Assembly (NCBI RefSeq): GCF_017875835.1
Contig: NZ_JAGING010000001.1
Coordinates: forward strand, 1 to 64,000
Origin: Psychrobacter sp. PL19
GTDB taxonomy: Bacteria; Pseudomonadota; Gammaproteobacteria; Pseudomonadales; Moraxellaceae
Direction: 5' to 3'
DNA length: 64,000 nucleotides
Positions 25,097 to 36,200 of this stretch are shown piece by piece (within the stretch, counting starts at the first letter, position 1; the number at the start of each line of letters is the position of its first letter). A program made the position numbers and the translations under genes. The notes under the pieces were generated by a model. That model saw only the letters and a list, made by a program, of their open reading frames with translations. It was not told where the DNA came from and searched no databases.

Positions 25097-27055
25097 ATGC
25101 CCTCAGCAAGGCCAACTGCAGTCTGTACATTGCTTGGTGCGTGCATGGTCTTAATACCTTTGAGCGCTCAAGCCATATTACCAGAGGCCATTCAAACAGC
25201 ACTTACTCGAGCAGAGTTAACGCCAGATGATATCAGTATCATAATAACGCCAGTCGGCGAGAAACAGGCCAGTCGCTTGCCACTGCCGATTCAGGTTATT
25301 GATAGTTCACGTGTTCTTGATACTCGTATTGACAGTGCTAGCCCTAATAATATCAGTACTGAACCTAAACTAATGACAACTACCAATGCTAGCACTACAG
25401 ATCAAAAGCCTTCTAAGAGCGTTGATATTAATAAAGGCGTCAACAGCCAAGCCACACTTATTATTATTGAGAAACAGGTCATTCAACGAAAAGAACGCCA
25501 GCTAAACGCTTATACCGACGACCCTTATACCCACCAAAGTCTCAATAGTGAGCCATCCATCCTGCCAACGAATCAGGGCACTAGTGATGACTCTGCTACT
25601 ATTAATAATGAATCAATAGCCACTAAAGCTATATTAGCTCCCTTGCTGAGCCACCAACCCAATATCGCGCGCACGCCTGCCAGCACTATGAAGCTCATTC
25701 CTAGCTTTATTGCTCTTGATACCTTGGGTGCTGACTTTGTTTGGCTGACACGGGTTTATCATACTGGCATGGTAATTGGTAATCGTTTGTATGGCGACCT
25801 CATTATTCAAGGTAGCGGTGATCCAAAGATGACTCACGAGCGCCTGCAACAACTCTTATATCAAGTACAAAAAGTAGGTATTCATCATATTGATGGTAAC
25901 CTCATTATTGATAGCGCTATCTTTAAAAATATCAGCAAGGATCCTGCGGCTTTTGACAACGCCCCACTACGACCTTATAACGCCAGTCCTGACGGATTTT
26001 TGGTCAACTTTGGCAGTATGGGTATTCACAGTTATCCGCTAGGTAATGGCCAAGCACAACTAAAATATACCCCTGAACTGGCAAACTATCAGCTACCCAA
26101 GCTGATAGACACACGACCCGCCGCTTGTTCTCAAGCAAGTTATAGTTTGGCACCGCAATGGCAAACGGATAAATTAAGCCTCAATGCCAAGCTACCCGAT
26201 AGCTGCGGTGAGCATATATTTTATGTGACTTATCCTGACGCTAAAGACTTTGCCGCCCGCGTGGTTGCCAAAAAATGGCAGCAGCTGGGCAATACGCTTA
26301 GCGGTCAAGTGCTGACCCAAGAGACCGTTTATAAACCTGCTCTAGGTGCTCAAGCCAGACGCGGTTTAGCAGCATTGCCACTGTCACCGTTACCGATCGT
26401 CAGCTATCCATCGCTGACGCTTACTCAGCAGATATATGATATCAATCATTTCTCAAATAATGTTATGGCCGAACAAGTGACGCTATCATTAGGGGCTTAC
26501 GACAAGGGTAATCAAGATCAGCAAAATTTGGCGATGCCTACAGTACAATCTACCAGTAACGCTATATTGCAACCTACTAGCAGCGCTGCCACCAGCTTAT
26601 ATCAGTTCGGTGGCCCCGTCGCTACCAGCTATCCTCAAGCACTACAAACTATTAATGACTGGTGGCAAACACATCTGATCACGCCGCCACCCTATCTGAC
26701 CAATGGTTCTGGGCTATGCCGAGAGTGTACCGTTACCGCTGCTAACTTGGACGAGCTGTTAGCTTACGCGTATCACCAGCCAAGCTTTGCTGCCTATGTT
26801 GATTCATTAGGCGTCGCTGGTGTGAGTGGCACTATTTTGCATCATAGCGAGCGCTTACCAGATTCGGCCGCTATTGGACGGGCATGGATCAAGACGGGCA
26901 CTTTGAATAATGTCACGGCAATGGCAGGTTATGTCAAAGGGCAGTCAGGCCAAGACTATACTGTGGTAGGATTGATTAATACCAAAGAAGCGTTAAACCC
27001 CTATGCTGCCAGACCGGTATTGGACATCATGTTGGACTGGACTGCTCAGCACTGA
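25097..27055 (+). CDS. dacB: D-alanyl-D-alanine carboxypeptidase/endopeptidase (PBP4, family S13)
   Basis: Periplasmic peptidoglycan hydrolase removing terminal D-Ala and cutting cross-links. The start at 25097 has AAGG five bases upstream and gives an orthodox signal peptide (TAVCTLLGACMVLIPLSAQA); frames opening earlier at 24956 (TTG) or 24980 add 47 or 39 polar residues. 652 aa, longer than E. coli PBP4 because of a polar, Ser/Thr-rich insertion of about 110 residues before the active site. Active site: Ser196-Thr-Met-Lys199, then Ser453-Asn-Asn455 in HFSNNVMAEQ, and Lys599-Thr-Gly in IKTGTLNN. The C-terminal GSGLCRECTVT is in place of the usual GSGLSR. Stands alone. Confidence 0.92.
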   Translation: MPSARPTAVCTLLGACMVLIPLSAQAILPEAIQTALTRAELTPDDISIIITPVGEKQASRLPLPIQVIDSSRVLDTRIDSASPNNISTEPKLMTTTNASTTDQKPSKSVDINKGVNSQATLIIIEKQVIQRKERQLNAYTDDPYTHQSLNSEPSILPTNQGTSDDSATINNESIATKAILAPLLSHQPNIARTPASTMKLIPSFIALDTLGADFVWLTRVYHTGMVIGNRLYGDLIIQGSGDPKMTHERLQQLLYQVQKVGIHHIDGNLIIDSAIFKNISKDPAAFDNAPLRPYNASPDGFLVNFGSMGIHSYPLGNGQAQLKYTPELANYQLPKLIDTRPAACSQASYSLAPQWQTDKLSLNAKLPDSCGEHIFYVTYPDAKDFAARVVAKKWQQLGNTLSGQVLTQETVYKPALGAQARRGLAALPLSPLPIVSYPSLTLTQQIYDINHFSNNVMAEQVTLSLGAYDKGNQDQQNLAMPTVQSTSNAILQPTSSAATSLYQFGGPVATSYPQALQTINDWWQTHLITPPPYLTNGSGLCRECTVTAANLDELLAYAYHQPSFAAYVDSLGVAGVSGTILHHSERLPDSAAIGRAWIKTGTLNNVTAMAGYVKGQSGQDYTVVGLINTKEALNPYAARPVLDIMLDWTAQH

Positions 27056-27165
27056 TGGCGACTAAGAAAGCTTTAGCAGCATGACAGCCGTGACAGGTAG
27101 CTCTTAAGAACCAAGTGTTACCCTGTTAATTAAATAATAGTTTTGATTCTAATATAGGCAAGTAT

Positions 27166-27654
27166 ATGTCAAGCAACAGGCCCACCCTTAGTAAGCGCCA
27201 GGTTCAACCAAACCACTCTGGACAACTTGAAAAGACCAGGTTGGTGCAATACGTAGGATTTTTTGCGATTGGCTATGTGCTCTCAAGCGCGGTTTTCATG
27301 ATGATTCAAAGCAAAGTAACCATTAGCTCACAACTGGTCACCGTACTATCGGTCTTAATTGGGGCTTATATTGCGGTAAATAAATTTATTAAGCATCACC
27401 AGCGTGCGCTGACCGCCAGCGAAATTAATCGTTTAACAGTGGGCAGTATCGGGGCAGTCTGGCTCGCCACCATTATTTATTTCTTTAGTCTATGGCTATT
27501 ACTGTTCGATGCTATCGATCGTGAAGTATTGATTGAGATGACCGCTCAGCAGCCCCTACCTTTGCTTAGCGCCTTAGTAATGATATTACTACTCACTTTG
27601 GTCAGTGCTCGTATAGGTGTTTGGGTATTTAATCGCTTACTTGCCCCTAAATAA
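27166..27654 (+). CDS. ABZJ_00895-type integral membrane protein
   Basis: 162 aa. The N-terminus is polar and basic. Four membrane segments follow, at about 28-46, 52-72, 92-115 and 132-156 (LVQYVGFFAIGYVLSSAVFM; LVTVLSVLIGAYIAV; IGAVWLATIIYFFSLWLLL; LLSALVMILLLTLV). Layout and the KFIKHHQRALTASEINRL loop resemble the ABZJ_00895 family known from Acinetobacter and Psychrobacter. Function is unknown. The family call is from memory of its pattern and should be verified. Confidence 0.7.
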   Translation: MSSNRPTLSKRQVQPNHSGQLEKTRLVQYVGFFAIGYVLSSAVFMMIQSKVTISSQLVTVLSVLIGAYIAVNKFIKHHQRALTASEINRLTVGSIGAVWLATIIYFFSLWLLLFDAIDREVLIEMTAQQPLPLLSALVMILLLTLVSARIGVWVFNRLLAPK

Positions 27655-27867
27655 AAACCATGACGCCAGGCAGTTAGGATAGTCGCTCTATGTCTCACCT
27701 AAATTTTTATGGGTCGAGCGACTAATTAGGCAAGCCACTATAACGCGCTACAAAATTTTTATACTATTATTGAGTAAATTGGTTACGCTAAATTAAAGGG
27801 CTGTGTTGTTGAGGTATAAGCTACCCGACATTATCGCTATTTGTCTCACTATTAGGAGTAAAGTAAT

Positions 27868-28404
27868 ATGGATATGCTACTTTTTGACAATATAGACAAG
27901 CTTGGACGAATTGTACTTACCGCAGCTATGGTATATGTCTTAATCGTGTTGATCACTAAGGTTTCAGGCAAACGCTCCACATCCCAACTCAATAACTTTG
28001 ATTGGATCGTCACGGTGATGATTGGCTCCTTAGGCGCCAGTACTATTTTGCTCGAAAACATACCTTTTATAGAAGGTGGCGCTTCCATCATAGTGCTGTA
28101 TTTATTACAGTTTTTAGTAACTAAATACGCTGCTATTTCACCACAGTTCAGCAGCGTTATTTTGTCTGAGCCACGCATTGTATTTTATCAGGGTCAGTAT
28201 TTACCTGAGGCCATGCAAGCTGAGCGTCTGACCCGCCAAGAGCTTGATTGTGCGATGCGCTCGGAAGGCATCCATAGCTTAAGTGATATTGAGGCCATAG
28301 TCTTTGAGTCCGATGCAAAACTCACGGTCATATCCAAGTCCAAATCTTCTGCACTGGCTGACGGCGAGGTTCAAGTTTCTGAGACTATTGCCAACTTGAC
28401 CTAG
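27868..28404 (+). CDS. DUF421 (YetF-like) membrane protein
   Basis: 178 aa. Three membrane segments in the first ~85 residues (IVLTAAMVYVLIVLITK; WIVTVMIGSLGASTI; IIVLYLLQFLVT), then a soluble domain with the DUF421 signatures SEPRIVFYQGQYLPEAM, RLTRQELDCAMRSEGI and DIEAIVFESDAKLTVI. Also typical is the early KVSGKRSTSQLNNFDWIVTV. YetF-type proteins are linked in Bacillus to spore germinant and membrane processes; the role in this organism is unknown. A ribosome binding site AGGAG precedes the ATG. Appears to be a single-gene unit. Confidence 0.9.
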   Translation: MDMLLFDNIDKLGRIVLTAAMVYVLIVLITKVSGKRSTSQLNNFDWIVTVMIGSLGASTILLENIPFIEGGASIIVLYLLQFLVTKYAAISPQFSSVILSEPRIVFYQGQYLPEAMQAERLTRQELDCAMRSEGIHSLSDIEAIVFESDAKLTVISKSKSSALADGEVQVSETIANLT

Positions 28405-28763
28405 ATTCATTGAAACCGAGTCTTACTGAAATTTAGACTCGTTGAGATGAAGGTGTTTATAGCACTCAAATTGACTTTGAGAGTGTTGGATGCCTCTTGG
28501 ATCTTAGTAACAACGAATAGATAATCATGGATATGCCTCTACTCTGCCGTTAACTTAGTGATCAAATCTTGATTACTAGCCCTAATTACTAGCCTTGATG
28601 ACTAGTCTTGATGACTAACATAAGGAAAAAGTGAGGATAAATTCAGGTGGTGATCTAAGAGCTATAGTTTTTATAATGATAATGAAGCCCATAGAAAAGG
28701 ACAGTGGTATAAGCCTGACTGTCCTTTTTTAAACTATTATTTAATTAGCTAGAAACTATAACA
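28405..28763. other. Spacer with degenerate repeats and terminator
   Basis: No gene. Contains GACTAGTCTTGAT-like direct repeats of about 15 bp at 28558-28620, then the terminator listed at 28695-28730. Convergent flanking genes, so no promoter is needed here. Confidence 0.5.
28695..28730. terminator. Bidirectional rho-independent terminator
   Basis: AAAAGGACAGT pairs with ACTGTCCTTTT around a 12-base loop, with A's before and T's after. It serves the minus-strand DUF2147 gene and possibly the DUF421 gene. Confidence 0.82.
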
Positions 28764-29210
28764 CTATTTTATGCGGCTCCATGTCTGTGTACGACCGAAC
28801 ATAGGCAAACCGACATAGCCACGAAGCTCGAGACTCTGTCCGTTATCACTTAAGGTCATTTTACCTGAATAAGTTTTGCCATTTTCAGGGTCTATGACTG
28901 TGCCATCCGTCCATACATTGCCGCCACTAGTTTTAAAACCTGTCAAGAATTTCAGCCCTAAAACCGGTTGATCCTTGAGTGATCCAGAGCAGAGAGTACA
29001 CATTTCTTTGGCATCTGCAGGATCAAAGATTTTAACTATCTTGCCAGATATTTGTCCGCTATTTTCTGATAGTAAAACAATGGCTTTTTTCTCACCAGTT
29101 TTATCATCTACAGTTTGCCACTTGGTGTCACTAAGTGAGGCGGCTAGAGCAGCAGTAGATAATAAGGTAGTTACGCCGACGGCTAATAGACCAGATATAA
29201 TGCGATTCAT
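28764..29210 (-). CDS. DUF2147 secreted protein
   Basis: 148 aa. Signal peptide (SGLLAVGVTTLLSTAALAA) with probable cleavage near residue 24, so periplasmic or exported. The mature part shows the DUF2147 pattern: Trp31 after the signal, then GQISGKIVKIFDP, a CTLC pair, GLKFLTGF, VWTDGTVIDPENGKTYSGK and LRGYVGLPMFGRTQTWSR. The cysteine pair MCTLCSG may bind metal or form a disulfide. Function is unknown; the predicted fold is a small beta barrel. Ribosome binding site AAAGGAA is well placed. Confidence 0.9.
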   Translation of the reverse strand: MNRIISGLLAVGVTTLLSTAALAASLSDTKWQTVDDKTGEKKAIVLLSENSGQISGKIVKIFDPADAKEMCTLCSGSLKDQPVLGLKFLTGFKTSGGNVWTDGTVIDPENGKTYSGKMTLSDNGQSLELRGYVGLPMFGRTQTWSRIK

Positions 29211-29548
29211 AAACGATTCCTTTCGCGAGTAGTAGAATATCTAAAACAATATCCCAATGAATACTTAAATATTATTAGACAATCGTTCAATTAAAAGGTA
29301 GTAAACCACACATACGTCTAGTAGTAAAGTATATATTTCACTAAAAAAATACTGTTATAGAATCAAGCTCGATGGCGATCGGTTATACTTTCAATATAAA
29401 GTCGCTCCCTGCCATGGATGTGTTAAAGTTTTCAACGATATTTACTGGTATCGAGTGACCTTGATATCACTCTGGTTGATATCACTCTGATTGTACTAAA
29501 ATTATACCAACTGTTAGATAAGTGACACTATTAGGTGAGCAATACTAT
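29211..29548. other. Divergent spacer between DUF2147 gene and rlmH
   Basis: A/T-rich promoter-bearing spacer for two outward-reading genes. Near 29461-29490 the phrase TTGATATCACTCTGGTTGATATCACTCTG is a short tandem duplication containing TGATATCA. No gene is seen. Confidence 0.5.
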
Positions 29549-30037
29549 ATGAAAGCAAGAATTTTGACCGTTGGTACTAAAATGCCCCGTTGGGTCCAAG
29601 AGGGCGTTGATGAATATTACAAACGTATTCAACCCATGCTGAGCACCGAAATCGTTGAACTTGCGGCTGCTAAACGCGCCAAAAACCCTTCTGATGCTAA
29701 TGTAGCGCAATACTGTGAACTAGAGGGTCAAACTATATTGGCCGCCCATGCTACTGCTGGACGGGAACAGCTATGGGTGTTGGATGTCAAAGGTAAGATG
29801 CTGTCAACGGAAGACTTGGCAGGTAAACTGACTGCTGCAATGCAGCAAGGCGATGACATTGCACTGGTCATCGGGGGCGCAGATGGGGTATCACAAGACG
29901 TATTGGCACAGGCCGATATGAAATGGTCGTTGTCAGCACTGACACTACCTCACCCTCTAGTGCGCGTGGTGCTGATGGAACAATTGTATCGAGCCATGAG
30001 TCTTAATAATAACCACCCTTATCATCGCGGCAATTAA
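29549..30037 (+). CDS. rlmH: 23S rRNA (pseudouridine1915-N3)-methyltransferase
   Basis: SPOUT methyltransferase that acts on the assembled 70S ribosome at helix 69. 162 aa from ATG 29549. A GTG nine codons earlier opens the frame, but the family begins MKARILTVGTKMPRW and AGGTGA precedes the ATG. The C-terminal knot has LVIGGADGVSQDVLAQAD, LTLPHPLVRVVLMEQLYRA and the invariant NNHPYHRGN ending. Length and both termini match the family, so the call is firm. In many proteobacteria it follows rsfS; that neighbour is absent here. Confidence 0.96.
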   Translation: MKARILTVGTKMPRWVQEGVDEYYKRIQPMLSTEIVELAAAKRAKNPSDANVAQYCELEGQTILAAHATAGREQLWVLDVKGKMLSTEDLAGKLTAAMQQGDDIALVIGGADGVSQDVLAQADMKWSLSALTLPHPLVRVVLMEQLYRAMSLNNNHPYHRGN

Positions 30038-30262
30038 CAATGTATGAGATCCACTACGTATAAAACCAACGAGCAGACGATTACGGTGGCAGACCAACTA
30101 ACGAATCCGCTGTAATAATTCAGCTAAAATTTTTAATCGGCAGCCAGATATCAGTTTTATATTTAACTTCCTATTTTTGAGCAGTCCATAAAACCTCATT
30201 AGCAATCAAATAGTAATAGTAAAATAGATTGAAAAATTGGCGCACGCCCTAATAGACTGAAC

Positions 30263-31162
30263 ATGAGCTATCCAAAATTTGCTAATTCTAATGTATCTAA
30301 TCCTAGTCAATATCGCGATTATAATCGCAATGCTGCCGACACAACGACACCTATCACTGGGGCCGTTGCTTGGTCGGACGCGCCTGCTGGACTGACAAAT
30401 GCGGCACGCTTGCCAGCGTTGTTTATTTCTCACGGTGCGCCAACCCTTGCGATTGAACAATCAGCAACCACTAGTGCATTAGCCCGTATGGGACAGAACT
30501 TACCCAAGCCGCGTGCGATTATCATTATGTCTGCACACTGGCTATCTTCTAAACTTGAAATCAGTAGCAATCCTAAGCCCAAGACCTGGCATGATTTTTC
30601 GGGCTTTGATCCCGAACTATATCAGTTAGAATATCCAGCAGCAGGTAATGCGCCGCTTGCCGAATCCCTCGCTCAGCAGCTGAGTGGACGCGGTATTGCC
30701 TGTAGTGTCAATCCAATACGTGTGTGTGATCATGGCGTATGGTCACCACTGCGGCATCTGTATCCACAAGCCGATGTCCCTATCATCCAAATCTCCTTAC
30801 CACAGCATTACGACAGCGTCGCCTGTTATCAATTAGGCGCGCAGCTGGCGCACTTGCGTAGTCAGCAAATAATGATTATTGGCTCAGGAAACATCACTCA
30901 TAACCTACAAGCGTTACGCTGGCAATCTGAAAGTGTCGATTATGCGGCTAAAGATTTTAAATTATGGCTACTTCAACAGCTCAAAACTGATGTTCCTACC
31001 GCGTTGGACTGGCAGCAGTATCCTAACTTTCGTAATATCCATCCCAGTGACGAACACTTATTGCCATTGTTTTTTGCGTTGGGTGCTGGCCAACGAGTCT
31101 CTGTGGTCCATGAAAGCATGACACATCATAGCCTTGGTATGGATATTTATCGCTTTGACTGA
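30263..31162 (+). CDS. ygiD: LigB/DODA-type extradiol dioxygenase (YgiD-like)
   Basis: 299 aa. Metal-binding layout of the 4,5-DOPA extradiol dioxygenase family: His57 in FISHGAPT, His92 in MSAHWLSS, His157 in CDHGVWSPLRHLYP and His213 in GSGNITHNL. The first 45 residues are an N-terminal extension not seen in E. coli YgiD; an internal start cannot be excluded, but no ATG with a better binding site is seen before the first motif. Opens catechol-type rings with Fe or Zn; the natural substrate is unknown. No neighbouring aromatic catabolism genes. Confidence 0.88.
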   Translation: MSYPKFANSNVSNPSQYRDYNRNAADTTTPITGAVAWSDAPAGLTNAARLPALFISHGAPTLAIEQSATTSALARMGQNLPKPRAIIIMSAHWLSSKLEISSNPKPKTWHDFSGFDPELYQLEYPAAGNAPLAESLAQQLSGRGIACSVNPIRVCDHGVWSPLRHLYPQADVPIIQISLPQHYDSVACYQLGAQLAHLRSQQIMIIGSGNITHNLQALRWQSESVDYAAKDFKLWLLQQLKTDVPTALDWQQYPNFRNIHPSDEHLLPLFFALGAGQRVSVVHESMTHHSLGMDIYRFD

Positions 31163-31263
31163 TGGATTTTTTGAGCTTAATAGCCAGTACTAAACAACAT
31201 ACACCCGGTTATTAAAACCGTATGCTCAAGACTCATATCTGTAAGAACACTCTTCTCATCTAC

Positions 31264-31401
31264 TATAATCAATGAAAAGTAGTATCGATACATAGCGTAC
31301 TACTGGCATAAGTTTTTCTTGCTTACTGTGCCTAAGCAGACAGAGGCTGCAAAAAGCGTATACCAGCAGTACCGTCGCGTTTTTAAGGTATTTTAACTAT
31401 A
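31264..31401 (-). mobile_element. 138-bp dispersed element, copy C (MITE-like)
   Basis: Same length and sequence family as copies A, B and E but inverted: it begins TATAATCAA and ends TTAACTATA. Inner arms TACTGGCATAAG and GTATACCAGCAGTA flank the conserved CAGAGGCTGC core. It lies in the 351-bp spacer between the convergent dioxygenase and amidase genes, which holds no other feature. Confidence 0.88.
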
Positions 31402-31513
31402 TACGGCGTTGCTACTCCCAGGGTTCTGGAAATAGCGACACCGTACAGCATCTTTTTGAAGTAGAATAACTGTACTGAGTACTTATAAAGTTAAGCTGTT
31501 TTTGAGAGAAGTA

Positions 31514-33007
31514 TTACAATTCAAAAGCGGGTTTAGTAAACAGACCTGCGCGTTCCATCTCTCCTGCGACACTCAATAACGTGGCCTCATCGTTCATACG
31601 GCCAATTAATTGCATACCAATAGGCAAGCCTTTTTTGCTCATTCCTAATGGCAATGACATAGCAGGTAGTCCAGTAATATTACCTAATATAGTAAAACCC
31701 ATTTTACCTAATACTGGTGCGCTTAGCTTCTCGATCATGCCCGAGCTAAAGGCAAATTTACCCATATTAAAGCCTTTATTGAGCACGCCAGCGCTGCGCA
31801 TCAGCATCTCATCCATACGACTTGGTGGCAATATGCCATGTTTTACTGCAGCTGTTGGCACAGTCGGACTCAGAATCATATCGTATTCCGTTAGCAGCTT
31901 ACCAGTTTGATATTGGCTTTCATGCCAGCCGTGTTTGGCATGGACCAAATCTACCGCTGATAATGAACGTCCCAGCATCGCCATATTATAAGTTTGTGGT
32001 TCAAGGTTTTTTATGTGCTCCGCCCCAAAACAGTTTTCAATATTATCAATAGTGAAAGCTGTATGCGCGCAAACCACCACCAAAAAATCATGCCAAAACT
32101 TGTCAATGTTTATATTGGGCTCAGCAGGAATGACCCGATGGCCCATTGACTCTAACTGGGCAACAGTCTGTTCAAGTACCGCTAAGACCTCTTTATCCAC
32201 TACAGTATTAGCCACTAATGGCTGTTGATGTAAAGCAATGGTTAAAGGCCTTGGCGCACGCATCGCCGCCTGCAAAAATGTGCCATCAGGCGGTGCGATA
32301 ATGTAAGGTGAGCCGATTTCGGCACCGCTGGTCGCATCGAGCATCGCGGCACTGTCACGAACGCTACGAGTGATAACATGATCGGCGTTAGCGCCATCCC
32401 AACCTTCGCTGATTGATGGACCTTGTGGATTGCGACCTCGACTTGGCTTGAGCCCAAATGTACCACACCATGCCGCAGGGAAGCGTATCGAACCACCACC
32501 ATCACCTGCACCCGCCATAGGAACAATACCGCTAGCCACTGCTGCTGAACTTCCACCTGATGAACCGCCAGTGCTATAGCCTTCTTTAAAAGGATTGTGG
32601 GCAACACCGTGTGCTTTGGGTTCGGTAGTAATGATCAAACCAAACTCAGGAGTATTGGTTTTGCCAAAGGTATTGACCCCGGTCGCTTTCATACGTTTAA
32701 CAATTTCACTATCATGCTTGGTCACAATGTTGACGCTGCGACTGCCCATAGTGAGCGGCTCATCAGCAAAATCAAACGATAAGTCTTTGAGCAAATAAGG
32801 CACACCAGTGAAAGCCCCTGCGGGCAATTCTGCTTGCGCTGCATGATAGGCGCGCTCATCAAAACGATGAATGATGGCGTTGAGTTTTGGGTTAAGTCTG
32901 TTAGCAGTATCAACCGCCGCATCCAGCAACTCTTTGGCACTTACTTGCTTGGAGTTTACTAATGCTGCCAATCCTAACGCATCATATTGGTTATATTCTT
33001 TAAACAT
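31514..33007 (-). CDS. Amidase-signature family hydrolase
   Basis: 497 aa from ATG 33007, which has AAGGAAGG six bases upstream; a frame opening at 33076 adds 23 residues and was rejected. The Ser-cisSer-Lys triad is visible as Lys74 (YLLKDLS), Ser149 ([16 protein letters not shown]) and nucleophile Ser173 ([17 protein letters not shown]). It resembles aliphatic or aryl amidases annotated as 6-aminohexanoate-cyclic-dimer hydrolase-like, but the substrate cannot be set from sequence. Not GatA: no gatB or gatC nearby, and the N-terminus differs. Stands alone, facing away from ftsK's promoter and in the same direction as ftsK. Confidence 0.92.
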   Translation of the reverse strand: MFKEYNQYDALGLAALVNSKQVSAKELLDAAVDTANRLNPKLNAIIHRFDERAYHAAQAELPAGAFTGVPYLLKDLSFDFADEPLTMGSRSVNIVTKHDSEIVKRMKATGVNTFGKTNTPEFGLIITTEPKAHGVAHNPFKEGYSTGGSSGGSSAAVASGIVPMAGAGDGGGSIRFPAAWCGTFGLKPSRGRNPQGPSISEGWDGANADHVITRSVRDSAAMLDATSGAEIGSPYIIAPPDGTFLQAAMRAPRPLTIALHQQPLVANTVVDKEVLAVLEQTVAQLESMGHRVIPAEPNINIDKFWHDFLVVVCAHTAFTIDNIENCFGAEHIKNLEPQTYNMAMLGRSLSAVDLVHAKHGWHESQYQTGKLLTEYDMILSPTVPTAAVKHGILPPSRMDEMLMRSAGVLNKGFNMGKFAFSSGMIEKLSAPVLGKMGFTILGNITGLPAMSLPLGMSKKGLPIGMQLIGRMNDEATLLSVAGEMERAGLFTKPAFEL

Positions 33008-33169
33008 GTCTGACCTTCCTTGGTATATAAGTGTTGACTGAGTATAGCGCGTTAAAACAAAAGGCAATAGGCACAAGAAGGATAATGACCAGTCAGTAGA
33101 ATGACTTATATCGAAAATATTATACTTCTCGCTCTTGATTTTAATGTTTTGTAAGACTAATTTTGGATC

Positions 33170-33199
33170 AAAAAAGGCGAGCTACTCTCGTAACTCGCC
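33170..33199 (-). terminator. Rho-independent terminator of ftsK
   Basis: GGCGAG (33176-33181) pairs with CTCGCC (33194-33199); on the minus strand a run of T's follows. It begins 31 bp past the ftsK stop codon. Confidence 0.82.
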
Positions 33200-33229
33200 T
33201 CATATTTACACGATCAGCAGTATTAGTTT

Positions 33230-36200
33230 TTACATCAATAGCTCACGCTTACCACTTTTACCCATAGAGCTGACCAGTCCCGCCTCTTCCATCGAGTCGA
33301 CAATACGTGCGGCACGGTTATAGCCAATACTGAACTTGCGCTGGATACTAGAAGCAGAAACCTTACGAGTTTCCATGATAAAGCCAACCGCATCATTGTA
33401 AAGATCATCATCTTCACCCGATGGACTACCAGCACTACCACCGCCAGGACTAGAGAGCTCAAAGTTGCCTGCCATATTATCAATATAATCGGGCGCGCCA
33501 CGTTCACGCCAAGCATCACAGATACTATTGACCTCTTCATCACTAACATAGGCGCCATGGACGCGATCCGGTTCAATTTGCCCCGGCCCTAAGAACAGCA
33601 TATCACCATTACCGAGCATGTCCTCAGCACCGCCACTGTCCAAGATAGTTCGCGAATCTACTTTAGAGTTGACTCGCAGAGCGGCACGTACCGGAATGTT
33701 GGCCTTAATTAAGCCGGTGATGACATCTACTGATGGCCGCTGGGTGGCCAATATCAAGTGAATGCCTGCCGCCCGAGATTTTTGTGCCAGTCGGGTGATC
33801 AACTCTTCTGCCTGCTTGCCCACCTGCATGATCATATCGGCAAATTCGTCAGCGACAATGACAATCATTGGTAAGGTTTTAAGCTTAGGTGCTTGGCTGA
33901 TGCTGACATTATCGTTGGGTCGCCATAATGGATCTAACATCGGATTGCCTGCTTTTTCAGCAGCGCGGACTTTTTTGTTAAACTCATCTAGTTTACGGAC
34001 TTTAAGTAAGCTCATAAGCTGATAGCGGCGTTCCATTTCTGCCACACACCATGACAAGCTACTGGCCGCTTCCGTCATATCAGTCACGACTGGCGTCAAT
34101 AGATGCGGAATATCATTATAGTTGGCAAGCTCAAGCTGCTTAGGGTCGATTAAGATAAGTCTCAGCTCACTAGGCGTATATTTAAGCAGCATCGACAGCA
34201 GCATAGCGTTAACCAATACTGATTTACCGGAACCTGTGGTACCGGCGACCAACATATGTGGCGCGCGCGCAAGGTCAGTAATAATCGGCTTACCACCGAT
34301 ATCCTTGCCCATTGCCATACTAATTTGCGCTTTGGGGTCGTTAAACTTTTCGGTATCAAGCAACTCAATTAAGCGTACCATTTCACGCTGTTTATTAGGT
34401 ACTTCAATACCAATGTAGGGTTTGCCCGGAATGACTTCGACCACCCGCAAAGACGCCATTGATAATGAGCGTGCCAAATCACGCGAAATACCAGTCACCT
34501 TACTGGCTTTTACACCTGCGGCAAGCTCTACCTCAAAGCGCGTGACCACCGGCCCCGGTATCGCATTCACTACTTGCGCTTTGACATTGAACTCTTGCAG
34601 TTTAATTTCCAACAGTTCTGACAACTGCTCAAGCTCCGCTAAAGTATAGCTGGGCTGACGATTAGGATCTGGCTTATCGAGGATAGATACCGCTGGAATG
34701 GCCGACAGGCTGTCGCGATATTTGGCCGTTTGCATCGACCGTGAACGCTGAGAAAAAGCAGCATCGTCATGAATTTCAGGCATGACGGGTGTGTCCAAAT
34801 CATCGTCAGCAGACCTATCATGCTCTGGCATCATGTCAGTGATGTAATTACTCGAGTCGCCATCTGCTACCAAAAATTTAAAGGTCGGCTTAGGATCTAC
34901 TACGGTCTCAGCACTGGTGCTTTGCTCAGCAGTTTTGACTGAACCAGCGGTAGCCATCGTTGGAGCAGATTGTGGATTAGTAGGTGGCGTATTGGTTGAG
35001 GTCACATCAGCTACGGCGCTTGGCTCTTGCTGATGTGACTGAATACTACTTGCTACGGTAGAAACATCTGGGGTTTCGGGCACTATTGATGATTCAAAAG
35101 CATTTGATAACTCAGAGCCTTTATTATTGGCAGAGCTTTCATCATTATCAGGACTTTCATTATTAGCAAAGCCAGTAGTTGAGTCGTCAGCTGAGTTTGC
35201 CGGCTTGTCTAAGCCTGGTTGCGCGGTCGAGCTATATTGTTGGTCTGCTAATTCTGTACTTTCTGATAGTGTTAGTACGGAAGCTGGAACTGCGATATGC
35301 TCTGCTAACCAAGCGTCTGCTAATATATTAACCTTAGAAGTCAAGGCATGTGGTTCATTATTTTCAGCATCAGCCTCAGCAGCGCTATGAGAGCCCGCTT
35401 GATCAGGCATTTTTTGAACAAAATTCTCTTCTGAGTCAGAAGTGTCTACGTCGACAGTGAAGGAAGCGACGTGCGCCTCTGCAGGTGTAGATAATTCTGA
35501 AGGTGAGTCTGTATTTGAAAAATCAATGTTTGAAGCAGCCATAGCATTATTAGAAGCAGGTAGATGTTGCTCAGTAATAACTGGCTTATTTGCTAATAAC
35601 TCTTCAACGGTACCCGCATCATTCCATGCAAAGCTAGGTTCCACTTTGCGTATTACAGTTGTGGCTTGATTAAAGGCAGTCGCTGATCCGTGGCTGTTGT
35701 TGCCGGGATGGCTAGCATAGGAGCTGGGTGTGGCTCCTGCTGTTTGTAAACCGTCGTTCATAGCATTTTTTGCCGCAGCCGACGCTATAGAGGCTTTAAC
35801 GCTGGCACCAAGTCCTGATTTGGCTAAAAAATCGGTCAATGCATTACCGAAACGACCACTATTCTCTGCTACTGGATTACCGTTAACGCCATGAGTACTC
35901 GAAGTAGATTGTAGCTCAAGGGGCAACTGGCCATAGTCTGGCTGCCCTTGCTTGGCCTTCTTGCTGGTTGACTCTTTAGCGGCAACAAGAGTTTGAGTGG
36001 TTTGGTGTAGGCCGTTATCTGCTACCGCAGTAGACGGTTCCGTATGCTCACTCCTAACACCAGAACCGAACCAGGCTAAGTTGGTGAGCTTATGATAAAG
36101 AATAAGCCAATGGATATTAAACGCAAAGGTCGCGGTAATAATGACGAATACTGTCAAAAATGCCACGCTACCCCACTGTGATAACAGCTGAACCAAACGT